DNA from: JBBWZH01 sp035544115
Lineage (GTDB): Bacteria > Actinomycetota > Actinomycetes > Mycobacteriales > CADCTP01
Direction: 5' to 3'
DNA length: 64,000 bases
NCBI GenBank assembly: GCA_963714145.1
Contig: OY970235.1
Coordinates: 1,674,001 to 1,738,000 of the forward strand
Made by a program: the position numbers and the translations under genes. Of the stretch, positions 9,660 through 17,884 are shown piece by piece. Positions within the stretch are counted from its first letter, which is position 1, and each line of letters opens with the position of its first letter. Below the pieces are notes generated by a model, which was given only the letters and a program-made list of their open reading frames with translations, was not told the origin of the DNA and searched no databases.

Positions 9660-9696
9660 CTGAGGCAGTTGCGGGTGCGGACTTTGCGGATGGGGC

Positions 9697-9740
9697 CACA
9701 CCCACCTGACACCCACGCGACATCCACGCGACACCCACAG
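9697..9740. repeat. Tandem 11-bp iteron-like repeats
   Basis: Three contiguous units GACACCCACGC (9708–9718), GACATCCACGC (9719–9729) and GACACCCACAG (9730–9740) are preceded by a looser fourth copy at 9697–9707. They lie in the 220-bp gap between the IS1380 element and the first accessory gene at 9888. Iterons in such a place can be replication-initiator or regulator binding sites. The role is inferred. The rest of 9665–9887 shows nothing else. Confidence 0.6.
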
Positions 9741-9887
9741 CCCACAAACGACAGAGCCGGACGGCGAACGCCCAGCTCAACGGGTGCACCGAACGTGTCA
9801 CAATACGAACCGCGATCTTCTGGTTGAAGGGCCTGAGATCACGGTACGTCCGGTGGCAAAGCGGCAGGTCACGGGCGGTGCTGCCCG

Positions 9888-10448
9888 ATGAGCGCCGCAG
9901 ACTGGACACCAGCGGCCGGCGACTGCGACGACCCGGAATCGGTCGAGCAGGGGGTCGCTGCGGTGGAGTTGGCGCTGCGGGCGGCCGGGATGGCGCTCGG
10001 CCAGTGGCACGGCAACGGCGACTACGCCTCCCTGCCGTGGTCGACCCGGCGGGCGGCAGCCGGCCGGGCGCTGGCTGAGCTGGACACGGCGGCGCGGCGG
10101 CTGGCCGGCGCGCGCGAGGCGCTGGTCCGCGACATCCAGACGGTGACCGATCGGCGGCTGGCAGCGGATGAGACGCGGTGCTCGGCGCAGTGGGGGGTGT
10201 GCCCGGAGCACGGCAACACGCTGTCCTGCTCCGGCGGCCGGTCGCGGTGCCGGCGGGCCGGCTGCGGCCGGACCTGGCCGGGAAGCCGGGTCGCGCAGCA
10301 CTGCGACGAGCCCGCCGCGGTCGTGGTCGCCGACCAGGCCGGCGGGCAGCTCCGGCTGTGCGCCGGGCATTGGGCCGATGCTCGCCAGCGGCTGGTCGGC
10401 GCCCGGGTGGTGCGGGTGCTGGCAGCGGCTGCGGACGGTGCGCGTTGA
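9888..10448 (+). CDS. Cysteine-rich accessory protein of integrative element
   Basis: A 186-residue protein starting at ATG 9888. The first 90 residues are helical (VELALRAAGMALGQWHG, then TAARRLAGAREAL). The middle holds several Cys/His positions (TRCSAQWGVCPEHG, LSCSGGRSRCRRAGCGRTW, QHCDEPA, LCAGHW) that could form zinc sites. It overlaps the next gene by TTGA, indicating translational coupling to the DUF2637 protein. Proteins like this occur beside DUF2637 genes in actinomycete integrative elements; no biochemical role is known to me. Confidence 0.75.
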   Translation: MSAADWTPAAGDCDDPESVEQGVAAVELALRAAGMALGQWHGNGDYASLPWSTRRAAAGRALAELDTAARRLAGAREALVRDIQTVTDRRLAADETRCSAQWGVCPEHGNTLSCSGGRSRCRRAGCGRTWPGSRVAQHCDEPAAVVVADQAGGQLRLCAGHWADARQRLVGARVVRVLAAAADGAR

Positions 10449-11224
10449 GCGCGGGGTCGGCTCGCCCGCCGAGCGGGGCGGTGCTGGACGTGTGGGTACG
10501 CCGGGCGTGCGCGCTGGTCGTGGCTGGCGTGGCGGCGTACGCCTCGTACGAGCATCAGCGGCAGTTCGCGCTGGCGGGCGGCGCCGATGAGACCGGCGCG
10601 CGGCTGTGGCCGCTCAGCGTCGATGGCCTGGTCCTGCTGGCGACGGTCGGGCTGCTGCGGGCCGAGCATCGGGCGGGACGGCGGAACCGGTGGGCGCTGT
10701 GGGCGGCGTTCGGGTTCGGCATCGCCGTGTCGCTGGCGGCGAACATCGCGGCGGCGCCGTCGTTGGGGTGGCAGCCGGTGCTGGTCGCCGGGTGGCCGCC
10801 GGTCGCGTTGCTGCTGGCGGTCGAACTGCTCGCACATCACCCCGCACCGGCACCGGCCGTTCCGGCAGACGGGAGCGAGCAGCGGGCGGAGCCGGGGTTG
10901 CCGCCGGCTCTCGACGCGACCAGCCCGGTGGAGAGCGGCGAGACCGGCGCAGACAGCGAGACGACGATCACTCTCGCTGCACGGCCGGACAGCGGCGGCA
11001 AGGGGCCGACGGCGCAGGAGATCATGTGGACTCACTACCAGCGCGAGCGCGCTGCCGGCCGGACGCCGACCGGAGCCGAGTTGGACCGGGTGGCCGGCAC
11101 GAGCAGCTACGGCAGAGGGGTGCTCGCCCGCTGGCGCCGCGACGGCCGACTGGACGAGTTCGACCGCCGTGCGGCTGCTGCGGAGTCCGCGCGACCGCTT
11201 GCAGCCAACGCGACGAGCCAGTGA
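10445..11224 (+). CDS. DUF2637 membrane protein with C-terminal winged-helix-like region
   Basis: About 259 residues. The N-terminal half has the DUF2637 pattern: a helix VRRACALVVAGVAAYASYEHQ, then LWPLSVDGLVLLATVGLL, WALWAAFGFGIAVSLAANI and PPVALLLAVELLAH, giving four membrane spans. A Pro/Ser/Thr linker leads to a short DNA-binding-like tail (GRTPTGAELDRVAGTSSYGR). DUF2637 proteins resemble Spd plasmid-spread proteins of actinomycete plasmids and AICEs; a role in intramycelial spread is inferred. The TTG at 10445 overlaps the upstream TGA; a later GTG is possible. Nothing else is coded before 11648. Confidence 0.85.
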   Translation: MSAGSARPPSGAVLDVWVRRACALVVAGVAAYASYEHQRQFALAGGADETGARLWPLSVDGLVLLATVGLLRAEHRAGRRNRWALWAAFGFGIAVSLAANIAAAPSLGWQPVLVAGWPPVALLLAVELLAHHPAPAPAVPADGSEQRAEPGLPPALDATSPVESGETGADSETTITLAARPDSGGKGPTAQEIMWTHYQRERAAGRTPTGAELDRVAGTSSYGRGVLARWRRDGRLDEFDRRAAAAESARPLAANATSQ

Positions 11225-11311
11225 CCCCGCTCTGCCGCTCCCTACGGCGTCAGCGGGTGATGCCGGTCGGGACCTCCGCCTGGTCGGTGGCCGGCTGTCT
11301 CTCACCTCCGA

Positions 11312-11441
11312 GGCCGGACTGGTCATACCGACCAGTCCGGCCCGTTACTCGGACCGCTTGCCCGCCCGATGGGCTGCCGGTTCGGGCCAGCGGGCCGGGC
11401 AGGGTGGGGCGGCAACTCTGAACCTCCGCCCAAGCTGCTCT
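11312..11441 (+). repeat. Hairpin element, copy 1
   Basis: A perfect 13-bp stem (GGCCGGACTGGTC at 11312–11324 and its complement at 11330–11342) encloses the loop ATACC. It is followed 69 bp later by GGCAACTCTG and CCGCCCAAGCTGCT. A second copy with the same loop and spacing lies at 14282–14413, on the other side of the ApeA/HNH genes. The stem could act as a terminator for the DUF2637 gene. The 11225–11647 interval otherwise holds no gene. Confidence 0.7.
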
Positions 11442-11647
11442 ACGTAGATTGCCGCCCAAGCTGCCATACCAACGCCACGCACCCAGATCATCACCCGCTT
11501 GGCCCGCACCTCCGTCCGCGCGGCCAACCGGCGCCTACAGCGCTACCGCTGCCCATCACCGACCGCTTTCATCCGCGGCACCGCGCGCTCCAGGATGCGC
11601 ACTCAACCTTGTTGCGATCTGGTCGCATGTGAGGCAGTCTGATCACC

Positions 11648-13057
11648 GTGGACTATTTCTCGGTGGATGGGCTCTGGTGGCTTCCTGGAGTTCCGGAGCG
11701 TCGCATTCCCGGGAAACTCGCATTCGACGCCGACAGCCTGCGTCTTGAGCTTCGTGGAACATTGGGTACCAATGCGGATGTCATTTCTACGGGACTCGAC
11801 GTCGACAGGATCTCCATACCAATCGTTTATGGCTGGGCAAACGGGAACGACGAGGCAATAACCTTGATCCAGGTCATGCCCACGAACTTCGGCTATGAGT
11901 GCGAGGGCCTCGAAGATCAGGTCGAGGCTAGTGGGAGCATCTACTTGGTAAAGATTGTGTTATCAGGTGGCCACGCAAGTGGTGAGAGCTTCACAGAGGC
12001 CCAGGTGCAATTCGATTGCCTCGCGGCTTGGACGGACCCGCCTTCGATTGTCGAGTGGCCTGAAGGTCCGCCGGCTCCCAGGCTCAGGCTGGACGAGGTT
12101 GAACTGGCGCGCGCGGACATCGACGGCGACGAGTTAACTCTTCGCGCTCAGGGTATCGGTACAATAGCACGGCATAGGGTGCTGTGGGAGCAGAATGCCA
12201 TTGTTCACCTGAAGTGCGAGTCGACTTCCGCACTCAGGTTGCTAAACGAACGGGTAAAGCCGGTACAAGACTTTCTCGTATTCACGCTTGGTCGATCAGT
12301 CCGGCTCACCGCGTTTCACCTCCGCCTCACTGGGCCAGGAGAAGTCGAGAGATGGGCGAAGGTGTATTTCGAGGCAGTACAGCCCACCCAGAGGTCGTTG
12401 GTCGATGTCGGGGTGGTTGTTCGCCGGTCGGCGCCGACGCTCTTCATGCTCCACGACTGCCCTCTGCCATTCGAGGCTCTCATGCCTTGCTGGTTCTCGC
12501 TGTGGAAGAATTATCGACAGGCAATTTCCTTGCTGCATGCGCCTTACTACGTCGATTTCATGTTCGGCGAACATCGCTATGCCTCGATATTCCAAGGAGC
12601 TGAGGCATTCGTTAAGTCGTTCAGCAAGGGCAGGGAGAAGTCCCCTTCCGAGCACGAGGCCCGTGTGGCGGCGATCACATCTGCAGCGCGAGCGGCCAAC
12701 GTCGACAGCGCGCATGTTGAATGGGCCGAGCGTGTTCTTCAGAGCCGTAACGATCGGCCACTGCGTGAGCGGATACGCGAACTGACAACCTCGACAGGCA
12801 GTGTAGGTGCGGCCGTCTTTTCCGCCTGCCCCGACTTCGCAGAAAAGGTCACTGGCGGCCGTACCGGCGTCTCGCATGGCGGCCAGTCGCAGCTTCTCGA
12901 CGCCAACTCCAAGCATTGGTTTGGCGATGTACTGCGCTGGATCATCAGAACCAGATTGCTCATTGAACTCGGCGTGGACATGGGCGAAGCAGGGAGGATA
13001 GTATCTGGCAAGGCTGCCTTCCGATACTCCGTGGCTAGGATTAGCCATAGTGAATAG
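11648..13057 (+). CDS. ApeA-like anti-phage HEPN protein
   Basis: A 469-residue protein starting at GTG 11648. The N-terminal 270 residues are beta-rich (LWWLPGVPERRIPGKLAFD, LELRGTLGTNAD, ITLIQVMPTNFG), matching the N-terminal domain of ApeA-type abortive-infection proteins. The C-terminal part is helical, with the HEPN ribonuclease motif R-x4-H at R405–H410 (RTGVSH). ApeA HEPN proteins are proposed to cleave RNA after sensing phage. GC content is visibly lower than in neighbours, suggesting recent acquisition. No overlap with other genes; the HNH nuclease is 500 bp downstream. Family assignment rests on overall pattern plus the R-x4-H motif. Confidence 0.78.
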   Translation: MDYFSVDGLWWLPGVPERRIPGKLAFDADSLRLELRGTLGTNADVISTGLDVDRISIPIVYGWANGNDEAITLIQVMPTNFGYECEGLEDQVEASGSIYLVKIVLSGGHASGESFTEAQVQFDCLAAWTDPPSIVEWPEGPPAPRLRLDEVELARADIDGDELTLRAQGIGTIARHRVLWEQNAIVHLKCESTSALRLLNERVKPVQDFLVFTLGRSVRLTAFHLRLTGPGEVERWAKVYFEAVQPTQRSLVDVGVVVRRSAPTLFMLHDCPLPFEALMPCWFSLWKNYRQAISLLHAPYYVDFMFGEHRYASIFQGAEAFVKSFSKGREKSPSEHEARVAAITSAARAANVDSAHVEWAERVLQSRNDRPLRERIRELTTSTGSVGAAVFSACPDFAEKVTGGRTGVSHGGQSQLLDANSKHWFGDVLRWIIRTRLLIELGVDMGEAGRIVSGKAAFRYSVARISHSE

Positions 13058-13563
13058 GCTTGCTGTCTTCCGGGCATGCACCGCAAAATCCGTGCAAGCG
13101 GCGCGCGGCAGTGCGTGCCGACCAGAGCCAGGCCTACGTCCCCGGTCACGCGCCCCTAAGGGCGCTGCCACAGACGCTCGATCCCGCCGTCGTTCCTCAG
13201 CACGTACACGCTGGACAGACGGCTGGCGCGCAGTGGACGTGACCGCACCCCCGCGCACCGGCGACGGTGCGGGGCGCGGTCCTGCGAGGGGTGGGGCGTG
13301 TCAGGACGCGGTGGGGTGCAGTTCGACGGTGGTCTCTGCACGGAGGGGTAAAGTTATCCTGCATGCCCCTTGTCGCCCAACGTCTTGGGGACGATCGGGC
13401 CCTTGCGGCTCATGTCGAGGTAGGTCTCGACGTCGGCAGGGCCGAGACTGAGGCCGGCGCGATATGAAGACTTGGATTGTCCTATTATCTCGGTCGGCCG
13501 GGAGAGATCGGGGCGGGAAGTGTGTCGTCAACGAGGCAACTCTGGCAACGGTAGGGGGTATCG
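13058..13563. other. No gene recognised between the two defence genes
   Basis: About 500 bp. Several overlapping frames are open on both strands, but none has a ribosome site with family-like sequence. Base composition swings from high GC (13070–13330) to lower GC near 13480, as at a junction of DNA of different origin. Confidence 0.45.
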
Positions 13564-14226
13564 ATGGCTGAAGGCGAACGGCGGGACATACATCCTGCTA
13601 CCGCGGCCGCGCTTTGGGTGCTCAGCAACGGTCGCTGTTACTGGCCTGGCTGCGTCTTTCCCATCCTGCTCGAAACGCGTCCGGGTGTCTACAGGAAGAA
13701 TGCCCAGATAGCCCACATCTTCGGCGTTAGACCGGGAGCCGTCCGGTTCCGTAAGGGCCTGTCGGAAGGTGAGCGCGACTCATTCGCAAACCTGGTCCTC
13801 CTATGTACTGCCCATCATTCGGAGGTCGACAACAAGCGCGACGGCGAAAAGTTGTATCCGTCGGAGCGCTTGCGGGAATGGAAGATCCAACATGAGGGTA
13901 CGAACGGTCCGGCACTTGCGGCACTTGGCCCTATCAGCGAAGACGGCATAGAGACCCTTCTCGCTCGGATGTTCGAGCCGCCGGTCAAGCGGCTCGAAAA
14001 GATCGCCGAGCAATTAGAGAAGACGGGAACGCTGAACGCCGCTGCCGTGGTCGAACTGAAGCAAATCGTTGCTGTCGCTGCAGAGACCTCCATCGGAGCC
14101 GACGCCAGAACAGTTGCCGCACTCATCGAGGCGTCGGAGCAGCTTAGCGGGCTTAACCTCCGCGGTGCCGCGGCGGCCTTGCTGGAGGCAGCCTCCGAGT
14201 TCCGGGCTGCTCGCGACGGCTATTAG
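13564..14226 (+). CDS. HNH endonuclease
   Basis: A 220-residue protein; ATG 13564 has GTAGGGGG upstream. The nuclease core lies in residues 20–95: zinc ligands C25 and C30 (RCYWPGC), IAHIFG with H51, then N76 and the cluster LCTAHHSEVD (C81, H84, H85, D89). This is the HNH/beta-beta-alpha-metal pattern. Residues 115–220 form helices rich in Ala, Glu and Leu, possibly a sensing or oligomerisation domain. The gene sits downstream of the ApeA-like gene inside the repeat-bounded cassette, so a defence role is likely but inferred. It could also work alone. Confidence 0.82.
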   Translation: MAEGERRDIHPATAAALWVLSNGRCYWPGCVFPILLETRPGVYRKNAQIAHIFGVRPGAVRFRKGLSEGERDSFANLVLLCTAHHSEVDNKRDGEKLYPSERLREWKIQHEGTNGPALAALGPISEDGIETLLARMFEPPVKRLEKIAEQLEKTGTLNAAAVVELKQIVAVAAETSIGADARTVAALIEASEQLSGLNLRGAAAALLEAASEFRAARDGY

Positions 14227-14281
14227 CCTGCTATCTCGGTCGGCGAGGGGCACACGGCCCGCAGAACTCCGCTGCGGAGCC

Positions 14282-14413
14282 GGACCGGGCTGGTCATACC
14301 GACCGGTCCGGTCCGTACGTGGCCGGCCGGGTAGGGCGGTTGGGTTGCGGGTTCGCCGTTGGCGGGGTCGGCAGCCGGGTCGGCAACTGTGGGCTGCCGC
14401 CCAAGCTGCTACC
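14282..14413 (+). repeat. Hairpin element, copy 2
   Basis: A 14-bp stem (14282–14314) around the loop ATACC, where two positions are G–U wobbles in RNA. It is followed 68 bp later by GGCAACTGTG and CCGCCCAAGCTGCT. It matches copy 1 at 11312 in loop, spacing and trailing motif, while the stem has diverged but still pairs, which argues that the hairpin is selected. The rest of 14227–14673 carries no recognised gene. Confidence 0.68.
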
Positions 14414-14673
14414 CAAGAGGCCGACCAAGCTCCCACCCCGACTGCTCGGCAGCGACGTCGACACCACCGCCGGTGGGACGTTGGCCAGGTGTGCGGGTCG
14501 CGTGCGGCTGGGCCGCTGGTTGGGTGGTCCTCATGGATCAGTTCCCCCGGCGGTGGGGTCGGGCGGTCATCCGGTTGAGCAGGGCGGTCTCGCTTGTCGG
14601 GGTCGGAGGTTCCCTCGGCGTATCCCGCACGAGAGAGCCGCCGGGTAAGGCTCCGAGGGAGGCTCCGCCCCTG

Positions 14674-15453
14674 CTACCTCTCGTCGCGGCCGCCGTATTC
14701 CTGTCGGAGTGAGGCGGTCGCGCGCCGGAGTGGGTGGCGCGCGATGGCGGCGAGGCGCTGGCGGCACATGGGGACGTCGAGGTGTCGCAGGTAGGTGATG
14801 AGGTTCCAGGTGTGGAAGTGCATCCGGCGCCGTAGGCCCATCCGGCCTTCGGCCCGGTCGTGTTCGTATCCGCCGTAGGTGGCGCCGAGGGCGACGCCGG
14901 CCTTGAGTAGTCGGATGGCGAGGTCGGTGTCCTCACCGGCCGTTCGCGGGTAGATCTCGGCGAAGCCGAGGCCCGGCAGCAGGCGCCGAGAGTAGATGAA
15001 GGTGTTGCGGGGCGAGAGGAAGCCCGGGCCGAACTCGACCGGCCGGGGTGCGGTGTCGGCGGGGTCCTCGGTGAGCATCAGCAGCGGGAACTGCGCCAGT
15101 TGGCTGATCAGTTCGTCGAACCGGTCCTCGACGTACCGCACGTCGGAGTCGACGGAGCAGACGATCTCGCCTTCGGCTCGGCGGAATCCCAGGTTCGACG
15201 CTTTCGCCCGGCTTCGGTATCCGACGATCATGGTCCGTAGCCGGGGGTCGGTGATCTGGGCGACGGCGGCGGCGGTTCCGTCGCTGGAGGCATCGACGAT
15301 GACGGTGACCCGCCAGGTTCGCGGCAGGGTGAGTAGGGATCGTATGCAGTCGCCGATCGTCGCCTCGGCGTTGTGGGCGGTGACCACGAACTCCAGCCGG
15401 GATGCGGCGTCGGAGGTCTCGACATGGTTGGCGGCCGATGACGGGTGCACCAC
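14674..15453 (-). CDS. Family 2 glycosyltransferase
   Basis: A 259-residue GT-A enzyme starting at GTG 15453 (VVHPSS), with AAAGGA six bases upstream. LEFVVTAHNAEATIGDCIRS opens the nucleotide-sugar binding fold; CSVDSDVRYVEDRFD carries the DxD metal site; AGEDTDLAIRLLKAG carries the conserved ED acid. The C-terminus is basic (MGLRRRMHFHTWN), with no membrane anchor. It is the last gene of a long minus-strand glycan operon. Sugar donor and acceptor cannot be told. Confidence 0.85.
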   Translation of the reverse strand: MVHPSSAANHVETSDAASRLEFVVTAHNAEATIGDCIRSLLTLPRTWRVTVIVDASSDGTAAAVAQITDPRLRTMIVGYRSRAKASNLGFRRAEGEIVCSVDSDVRYVEDRFDELISQLAQFPLLMLTEDPADTAPRPVEFGPGFLSPRNTFIYSRRLLPGLGFAEIYPRTAGEDTDLAIRLLKAGVALGATYGGYEHDRAEGRMGLRRRMHFHTWNLITYLRHLDVPMCRQRLAAIARHPLRRATASLRQEYGGRDER

Positions 15454-15488
15454 GGGGTCCTTTCGCTGGGCCGAGGGGCGTCGGGTGA

Positions 15489-16400
15489 CTACACGAGTGC
15501 GACGCGGTAGGTGATCGCGCCGCGGAGCCGGGCGGCGTTCACTGCGACGACGTAGGCGAGTCCGGCTGCGATGACCACGGCGCGGCGTAGTGGCGTGTCG
15601 CCGGGGAGGAGCACGACGCCTTGGGGGCTGGACAGGCCGAAGGGTCCGCCGGGGCGCCATCGGCCGGTGGCGCGGTTGAAGTCGCCGGCTGGGTGGACGA
15701 TCCAGCCGGCCAGCAGGGGGTAGTCGCGGGCGAAGCGTTCGGGGTGGCGGCGGAACAGCAGCGGGTCGAGTTGGTGGACGGCGACGCGGTGGGCGGCGTA
15801 GGCGAGCGCGCCGCGTAGGCCGGGTGGGCGTGGCTGCTGGTGTTGGTAGCTGTCGCGTAGGTGGGGTAGGTGCCGGCCGGTCTGCCCGGCGTCTTGCAGG
15901 CGGTAGTGCAGGTCGGAGTCGTCGCGAAAGCCGCTGCCGAAGCGGTTGAAGGCGAGGTCGAACCCGCCGACGGCCTGGATGCTGGCGCGCCGGTAGAGGG
16001 TTCCCATGCCGCCGTGCGGGCCGTAGAGCGACACGAACGGTGCGCCGGGGTCGAGCTGCTCGCACATGTGGGCCATGACGTGGGGATCGCAGAGGATGAA
16101 GTCGCCGCCGAGCAGCAGCACGAGTTCGTGCTGGGCGAGGTCGATGCCGTGCTGGCGGCAGGCGACGCCGCCGGCGTGGTCGAGGTGCACGATCCGCCAC
16201 TCGTGCCCGGGGTTGCTGGCCGCGAGGTCTGCCGTGATCGGGCGGGTTCCGTCGGTCGACCCGTCGTCAACGACAATGATCTCGTGCGGTCGGCCGCCGA
16301 GCTGCTGCGTGAGTACGCCGCCGAGGGCGCGCCGGACGGTCGCGGCGTGGTTGTAGGTGTTGACGACGACCGAGATCCCGGGCGGGTCGGGTGCGGGCAT
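15489..16400 (-). CDS. Family 2 glycosyltransferase
   Basis: A 303-residue enzyme. ISVVVNTYNHAATVRRAL and EIIVVDDGSTDGT form the donor-binding core; LVLLLGGDFILCDPH replaces the usual DxD with GGD; GTLYRRASIQAVGGFDLAFN and FRDDSDLHYRLQDAG hold the acceptor and base region. A C-terminal hydrophobic helix (RAVVIAAGLAYVVAVNAARL) may touch the membrane. ATG 16400 follows the DUF218 gene by 16 nt, so the two are probably co-transcribed. Substrates unknown. Confidence 0.85.
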   Translation of the reverse strand: MPAPDPPGISVVVNTYNHAATVRRALGGVLTQQLGGRPHEIIVVDDGSTDGTRPITADLAASNPGHEWRIVHLDHAGGVACRQHGIDLAQHELVLLLGGDFILCDPHVMAHMCEQLDPGAPFVSLYGPHGGMGTLYRRASIQAVGGFDLAFNRFGSGFRDDSDLHYRLQDAGQTGRHLPHLRDSYQHQQPRPPGLRGALAYAAHRVAVHQLDPLLFRRHPERFARDYPLLAGWIVHPAGDFNRATGRWRPGGPFGLSSPQGVVLLPGDTPLRRAVVIAAGLAYVVAVNAARLRGAITYRVALV

Positions 16401-16416
16401 GGTGCGGCTCCGGCGG

Positions 16417-16866
16417 TCAGACGCGTTGGCGGGTTCGGTAGTAGGCGAGCTTCACCAGCTCCGCGAGCCCGTGAGCGAAGGCGCGCGGCATGTCGGCGGC
16501 GCTGGGATCGGTGGGGTGCGCGCGGGCCAGGGTGAGGACGTCGACGGTCACCGGCAGGTCGGCTAGAGCGCGGGCCAGGACGAGGCGGGCGCGTTCGGCC
16601 TGGGCAGCGGAGGTCACCACGAGGACCGTGGTGAAGCCGTGTTGTTCGATGAGCGCGCGGATGCTGTGGGCGTCCTGGTGGGTGGAGATGCTCGGCGGCG
16701 CGGGCAGGACGTGGTCCTCCAGGCCGGGGTCGATCCATTCGTGCTCGCCGGTGACGGCCAGGTAGCGCGCCCAGCGGCGGCGGATGAGTTCGCGTGCGGC
16801 GGGGTGCCGGTGTGGTTTGTCGCCGGCCAGGATGACGAGCAGGTCGTACGGCTCGGGCAGCGTCAC
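16417..16866 (-). CDS. DUF218/YdcF-like protein
   Basis: A 149-residue protein: YDLLVILAGDKPHRHPAARE, GEHEWIDP, ISTHQDAHSIRALIEQHGF and TVLVVTSAAQAERARLVLAR. This is the DUF218 pattern, a Rossmann-like fold seen in envelope-biogenesis proteins such as YdcF and SanA. It lacks a membrane anchor and is slightly short. The GTG at 16866 overlaps the stop of the Alg13-like gene, showing coupling. Role in polysaccharide assembly inferred from context. Confidence 0.75.
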   Translation of the reverse strand: MTLPEPYDLLVILAGDKPHRHPAARELIRRRWARYLAVTGEHEWIDPGLEDHVLPAPPSISTHQDAHSIRALIEQHGFTTVLVVTSAAQAERARLVLARALADLPVTVDVLTLARAHPTDPSAADMPRAFAHGLAELVKLAYYRTRQRV

Positions 16867-17378
16867 GCCTGGGCCGCCTGTAGCCGGGTCTGGAAGGCGA
16901 GCAGCTCCGCGCGGACCTGTTCCCGGATCGTGCAGGACATGGTGAACGGCCGCAGCGTGGCGGGGTCGCGGCGCAGCAGTGCGGCGAGGTCGGCTACGTC
17001 GGGGCTGGTGAACAGGGCGTGGCGGCGGGCGAGTTCGTCGCAGACGTCGCGCTGGTGGTCGTCGTGGTGTTCCCGGTAGCGGCGCAGCCGGGGGATGGCG
17101 ATCACATGTTGGCCGCGACGTGCGGCCGGTAGCAGGGTGCCGATCCCGCCGTGGCTGATAAGCAGCCGTGCGCGGACGAGAAGCGCGTCGAGTTCTGGGC
17201 CGGGGCAGTAGGCGAACTGGCGGGCGGCCCGGCAGCGGTAGGTGCTTGCGCCGGACTGGATCACCACTTCCTCGCTGGGCTCGTCGGCGGTGAGTGTGCC
17301 GGCTTGGTGCAGCCGGTCGGCCTCGCGCAGGAGGCGGTCGAACGGCGCGGGGTGGGTGCCGACGGTCACGAGGATCAC
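16863..17378 (-). CDS. Alg13/EpsF-like glycosyltransferase catalytic subunit
   Basis: A 171-residue protein whose GTG start overlaps the upstream stop (GTGA at 17375–17378). ILVTVGTHPAPFDRLLREAD and LISHGGIGTLLPAARRGQHVIAIPR are the GT28 C-terminal donor-binding signature, and HHDDHQRDVCDELAR matches the end of that motif. In eukaryotes Alg13 pairs with membrane-bound Alg14 to add the second GlcNAc; bacterial PssE/PssD-type pairs do similar work in exopolysaccharide synthesis. Here the partner is the immediately upstream coupled gene. Confidence 0.88.
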   Translation of the reverse strand: MILVTVGTHPAPFDRLLREADRLHQAGTLTADEPSEEVVIQSGASTYRCRAARQFAYCPGPELDALLVRARLLISHGGIGTLLPAARRGQHVIAIPRLRRYREHHDDHQRDVCDELARRHALFTSPDVADLAALLRRDPATLRPFTMSCTIREQVRAELLAFQTRLQAAQA

Positions 17379-17884
17379 AGCAGCGGCCCCCCGTACTCGG
17401 CGCGCGGGTAGTACCCGCGCAGGGCCGGCCACTGCACGAAGAACCGTTGTGCGATCGGCTGGAACAGCCGCCCGGAGCGGGACGGCTGGGTGACCTGGGC
17501 GGAACACTCGATGAACAGGACCCGCCCGCCGCGGGCGCGGATCAGCAGGGCCAGCGGCAGTCCCACTGCGGGGCCGGTGGTCAGCAGCACGTTGGGGCGT
17601 TCGGTGCGGTAGATCCGCACGCTTGCCACGACGAGGCGGCACAGCGCGGCGAGCCGGCGTGGCAGCCGTCCGGGGCCGTAGTCGGCGACCCAGTAGACGC
17701 GGCCGAGCGGATCGTCGGCGCGGGCTGGGCTTCGGCTGATCACGTAGAAGTGCGGCAGGTCGGTGTAAGCGGGCGCGAGGCTGAGCAGTTCGGTCAGGTG
17801 CCCGCCCGGCGCTGCGGCGAGGGCTATCCGCAGCTCGGGCGGGCGTGCGGAGTTGCGGCGGCGCATGCTGCTACGGGCGGTCAA
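17375..17884 (-). CDS. Alg14/PssD-like glycosyltransferase membrane subunit
   Basis: About 169 residues; the start is TTG 17884 overlapping the GT4 stop, or ATG 17866. LRIALAAAPGGHLTELLSLA opens the Alg14 fold, followed by LLTTGPAVGLPLALLIRARGGRVLFIE, the conserved GPG/E region, and a C-terminus GYYPRAEYGGPLL. It is thought to anchor and position the Alg13-like subunit and to bind the lipid-linked acceptor. The gene order (Alg14 then Alg13) and 4-nt overlap fit a heterodimer made in equal amounts. Confidence 0.87.
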   Translation of the reverse strand: MTARSSMRRRNSARPPELRIALAAAPGGHLTELLSLAPAYTDLPHFYVISRSPARADDPLGRVYWVADYGPGRLPRRLAALCRLVVASVRIYRTERPNVLLTTGPAVGLPLALLIRARGGRVLFIECSAQVTQPSRSGRLFQPIAQRFFVQWPALRGYYPRAEYGGPLL

